A stretch of 31,593 nt of DNA from DAOTUB01 sp034437455 (lineage in GTDB: Bacteria; Chloroflexota; Anaerolineae; B4-G1): the NCBI GenBank assembly GCA_034437455.1, contig DAOTUB010000168.1, positions 1-31,593 of the forward strand. The letters are read 5' to 3'. The position numbers and the translations under genes are program-made. Positions 30,163 to 31,593 of this stretch are shown here, in pieces; position 1 is the stretch's first letter; the number at the start of each line of letters is the position of its first letter. The notes under the pieces were generated by a model that saw nothing but the letters and a program-made list of their open reading frames with translations, was not told the origin of the DNA and did no database searches.

Positions 30163-31470
30163 ATGAACCACTCAACCCACGAGTACGCCAACAGAGCACC
30201 GCCTACTACGGAAATTGCCGTCTCAACTCCGATCCCCACTTCTACTCCTTTGCCCACGCCACCTTCTTCGACCAAGCCAGGGCCGCCATCCACCTCCGAT
30301 CTGGCGATTCAAATCCCCGGACCGGTTCAAATCATCCCAAATGAGACGACTATCTACACCTTGACCATTCGCAACCTCGGCCCAGATCTAGCCACATCCA
30401 TCGTGCTCACCAACGTGCTCCCAGCGGGTGTGATTCCAGTGTGGACTCAATTGGCTCAACCTGTGTGCGGACGGCAGGAGCGCGGCGTCCGTTGCGACCT
30501 GGGTGATCTGTGGGAGGGTGACGCAGTCACCGTTACGCTGGGCCTTTCCGTCGGCGGGACCGAGGGCCTCGTCACCGGCACACAACTGGCCGGGGTGACG
30601 CTGGATCTGCCTGCGCCCACTTGTACCATCGAGCAAGATGCTACCCCACCCCGCGTCACGTGTCATTTGGACAAGCTACAACCTGGCACCGATGCACAGA
30701 CGCGCATCGGCGTAGGCGTGGAGGCCCGGACGAAAGGACCGCTCGTCCACACGGCCACCGTTGCAGCGAACGGGACCGACGCGAACAGATCGAACAACAG
30801 CGCAACGTTCACAATGACCGTCGGCGCGAGCACAGGCAAAGAGCTTGCCGCCACTGTTCCCACCACCGACCTGGTCGTGCAAGCCGATGGACCAGCGAGC
30901 GTCATCGCAGGACAGCCGTTTACCTACACCTTCACCATTGCCAATCGAGGGACACAGAACGCCACCGGTGTAAGTTTTGAGAACGTTTTGCCGCCGGCCA
31001 CAGATGTTGACGCTTACGCACCGGCTGTACCGCATTGCGAGCAGCGAGACGATGTGGAGTATTCTGATGCTTTCACTTGTGCCCTGTGCGATCCAGAAAG
31101 CGGCGAGACCGTTACCTTTACTCTGGTTATCACCGGGCACGCCGGGCAGCCGATGCTCATTGAGCCGGATGTGTTGATGCCGGGTTGGCCCATTTGCACC
31201 GTGCTGAAAGAGAGAAGTTTTCTCCGCATCGTCAACTGTGAACTTGGCGTGTTGAAACCCAAACAGGTAACCCGCGTTCAAACGGTCCTCACGACCAGAG
31301 GGGTGCTGGAGCGGGCGGTGGTCAACACAGTCTCCGTGAGCGCCAACGAGGCCGAACTGAACCCACTGGACAACACAAACGCCACGACGCTGACCGTGCA
31401 AACCAGGGCAGATCTAACGCTTTGGTCCGTGATCTCTGGGCCAGCGGTCGCGGGTGAGACGTTGAGTTAG
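30163..31470 (+). pseudogene. DUF11-repeat surface protein gene, damaged at both ends
   Basis: The 435-residue frame begins with a Thr/Pro linker (PTTEIAVSTPIPTSTPLPTP). A DUF11 unit follows (about 46-140, LAIQIPGPVQIIPNETTIYT), then a second (about 245-400, LVVQADGPASVIAGQPFTYT). A third is cut off by TAG after only 20 residues (ADLTLWSVISGPAVAGETLS). There is no signal peptide or anchor. Upstream, GAGGTG (30143-30148) is correctly spaced from TTG AAA AAA TGA, the usual start of a signal peptide (Met-Lys-Lys) that stops at once. The most likely reading is that the secretion signal was lost by deletion and the C-terminus by a premature stop. A short intact cytoplasmic protein is less likely for DUF11. 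The 91-bp gap before it shows nothing else that I can support. Confidence 0.6.
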
Positions 31471-31499
31471 GGGTTTCCAGAAAAATAAACCTCCCAAAA

Positions 31500-31592
31500 T
31501 CACACAGGGAGAGGCTCAATACGGACAAACCACTTCTCCAAACCCAATAACCGGTCAAAGCGTTCTTCCAACTCCTTCATGGCTTTTTTGGT
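31500..31592 (-). CDS. C-terminal end of an unidentified protein, cut by the window edge
   Basis: The minus strand is open from the right edge to TGA at 31500-31502, giving the last 30 residues of a protein: KKAMKELEERFDRLLGLEKW, then FVRIEPLPV. The amphipathic helix followed by a short strand looks like a real C-terminus. It converges on the damaged DUF11 gene. The family cannot be recognised from so little. Confidence 0.5.
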   Translation of the reverse strand, partial: TKKAMKELEERFDRLLGLEKWFVRIEPLPV

Positions 31593-31593
31593 C

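Overview
The window is GC-rich bacterial DNA with dense same-strand operons. Most genes start with AGGAGG-type ribosome binding sites, often using GTG or TTG, and several have near-consensus sigma-70 promoters. The content points to Chloroflexota, most likely an Anaerolineae-like lineage. Evidence: long secreted proteins with DUF11/DNRLRE domains and TPTPT linkers, a C-terminal 'VFLPAVLR' tail typical of secreted proteins in that phylum (from memory), YtxH and AmaP-like proteins, and an RdhB-like membrane protein. The assignment is inference; no rRNA or marker gene settles it.

Left part (1-7.1 kb): a histidine phosphatase diverges from an envelope glycosylation operon (soluble GT2 transferase, membrane GT39/83-like transferase, YfhO-like giant membrane protein, joined by 4-bp stop/start overlaps). 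An AmaP-like membrane protein and ScpB follow under their own promoter. Surface block (7.1-14.2 kb): a 1464-residue DUF11-type surface protein, then two paralogous DNRLRE proteins with sortase-like tails, the second carrying a cohesin-like domain inside its DNRLRE domain. Housekeeping and unknown block (14.2-20.5 kb): a DUF2007 protein, an unrecognised two-gene unit (524 and 148 aa), a nucleoside deoxyribosyltransferase-like protein, tRNA-Arg(TCT) with its own promoter, an epimerase, bifunctional NAD(P)HX epimerase/dehydratase, and a YtxH protein.

Redox block (20.6-30.1 kb): an RdhB-like three-helix membrane protein, a cytoplasmic molybdopterin enzyme related to acetylene hydratase (but lacking its catalytic Asp), an MTH1187-type protein, a VAO/PCMH-type FAD oxidase, a GlcF/HdrD-like CCG iron-sulfur protein, a flavoredoxin-like protein, a LUD-GlpC-like fusion and a four-cluster ferredoxin. 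All lie on the plus strand with short gaps and look like one anaerobic electron-transfer system, possibly oxidising an aromatic or hydroxylated substrate. No reductive dehalogenase is present. A GxxExxY gene sits near the end of this block between 30-bp inverted repeats, with a 5-bp candidate target duplication, and appears inserted into the 3' end of the LUD fusion gene.

Right edge (30.1-31.6 kb): a DUF11 gene damaged at both ends, and the C-terminus of a minus-strand gene running out of the window. Several short repeat families (heptads of TTCATTG and AAATCTC type, a CCCTCCCCTTGGG palindrome, a TAGTCAG inverted repeat) are scattered through the window, some of them read in frame inside genes.
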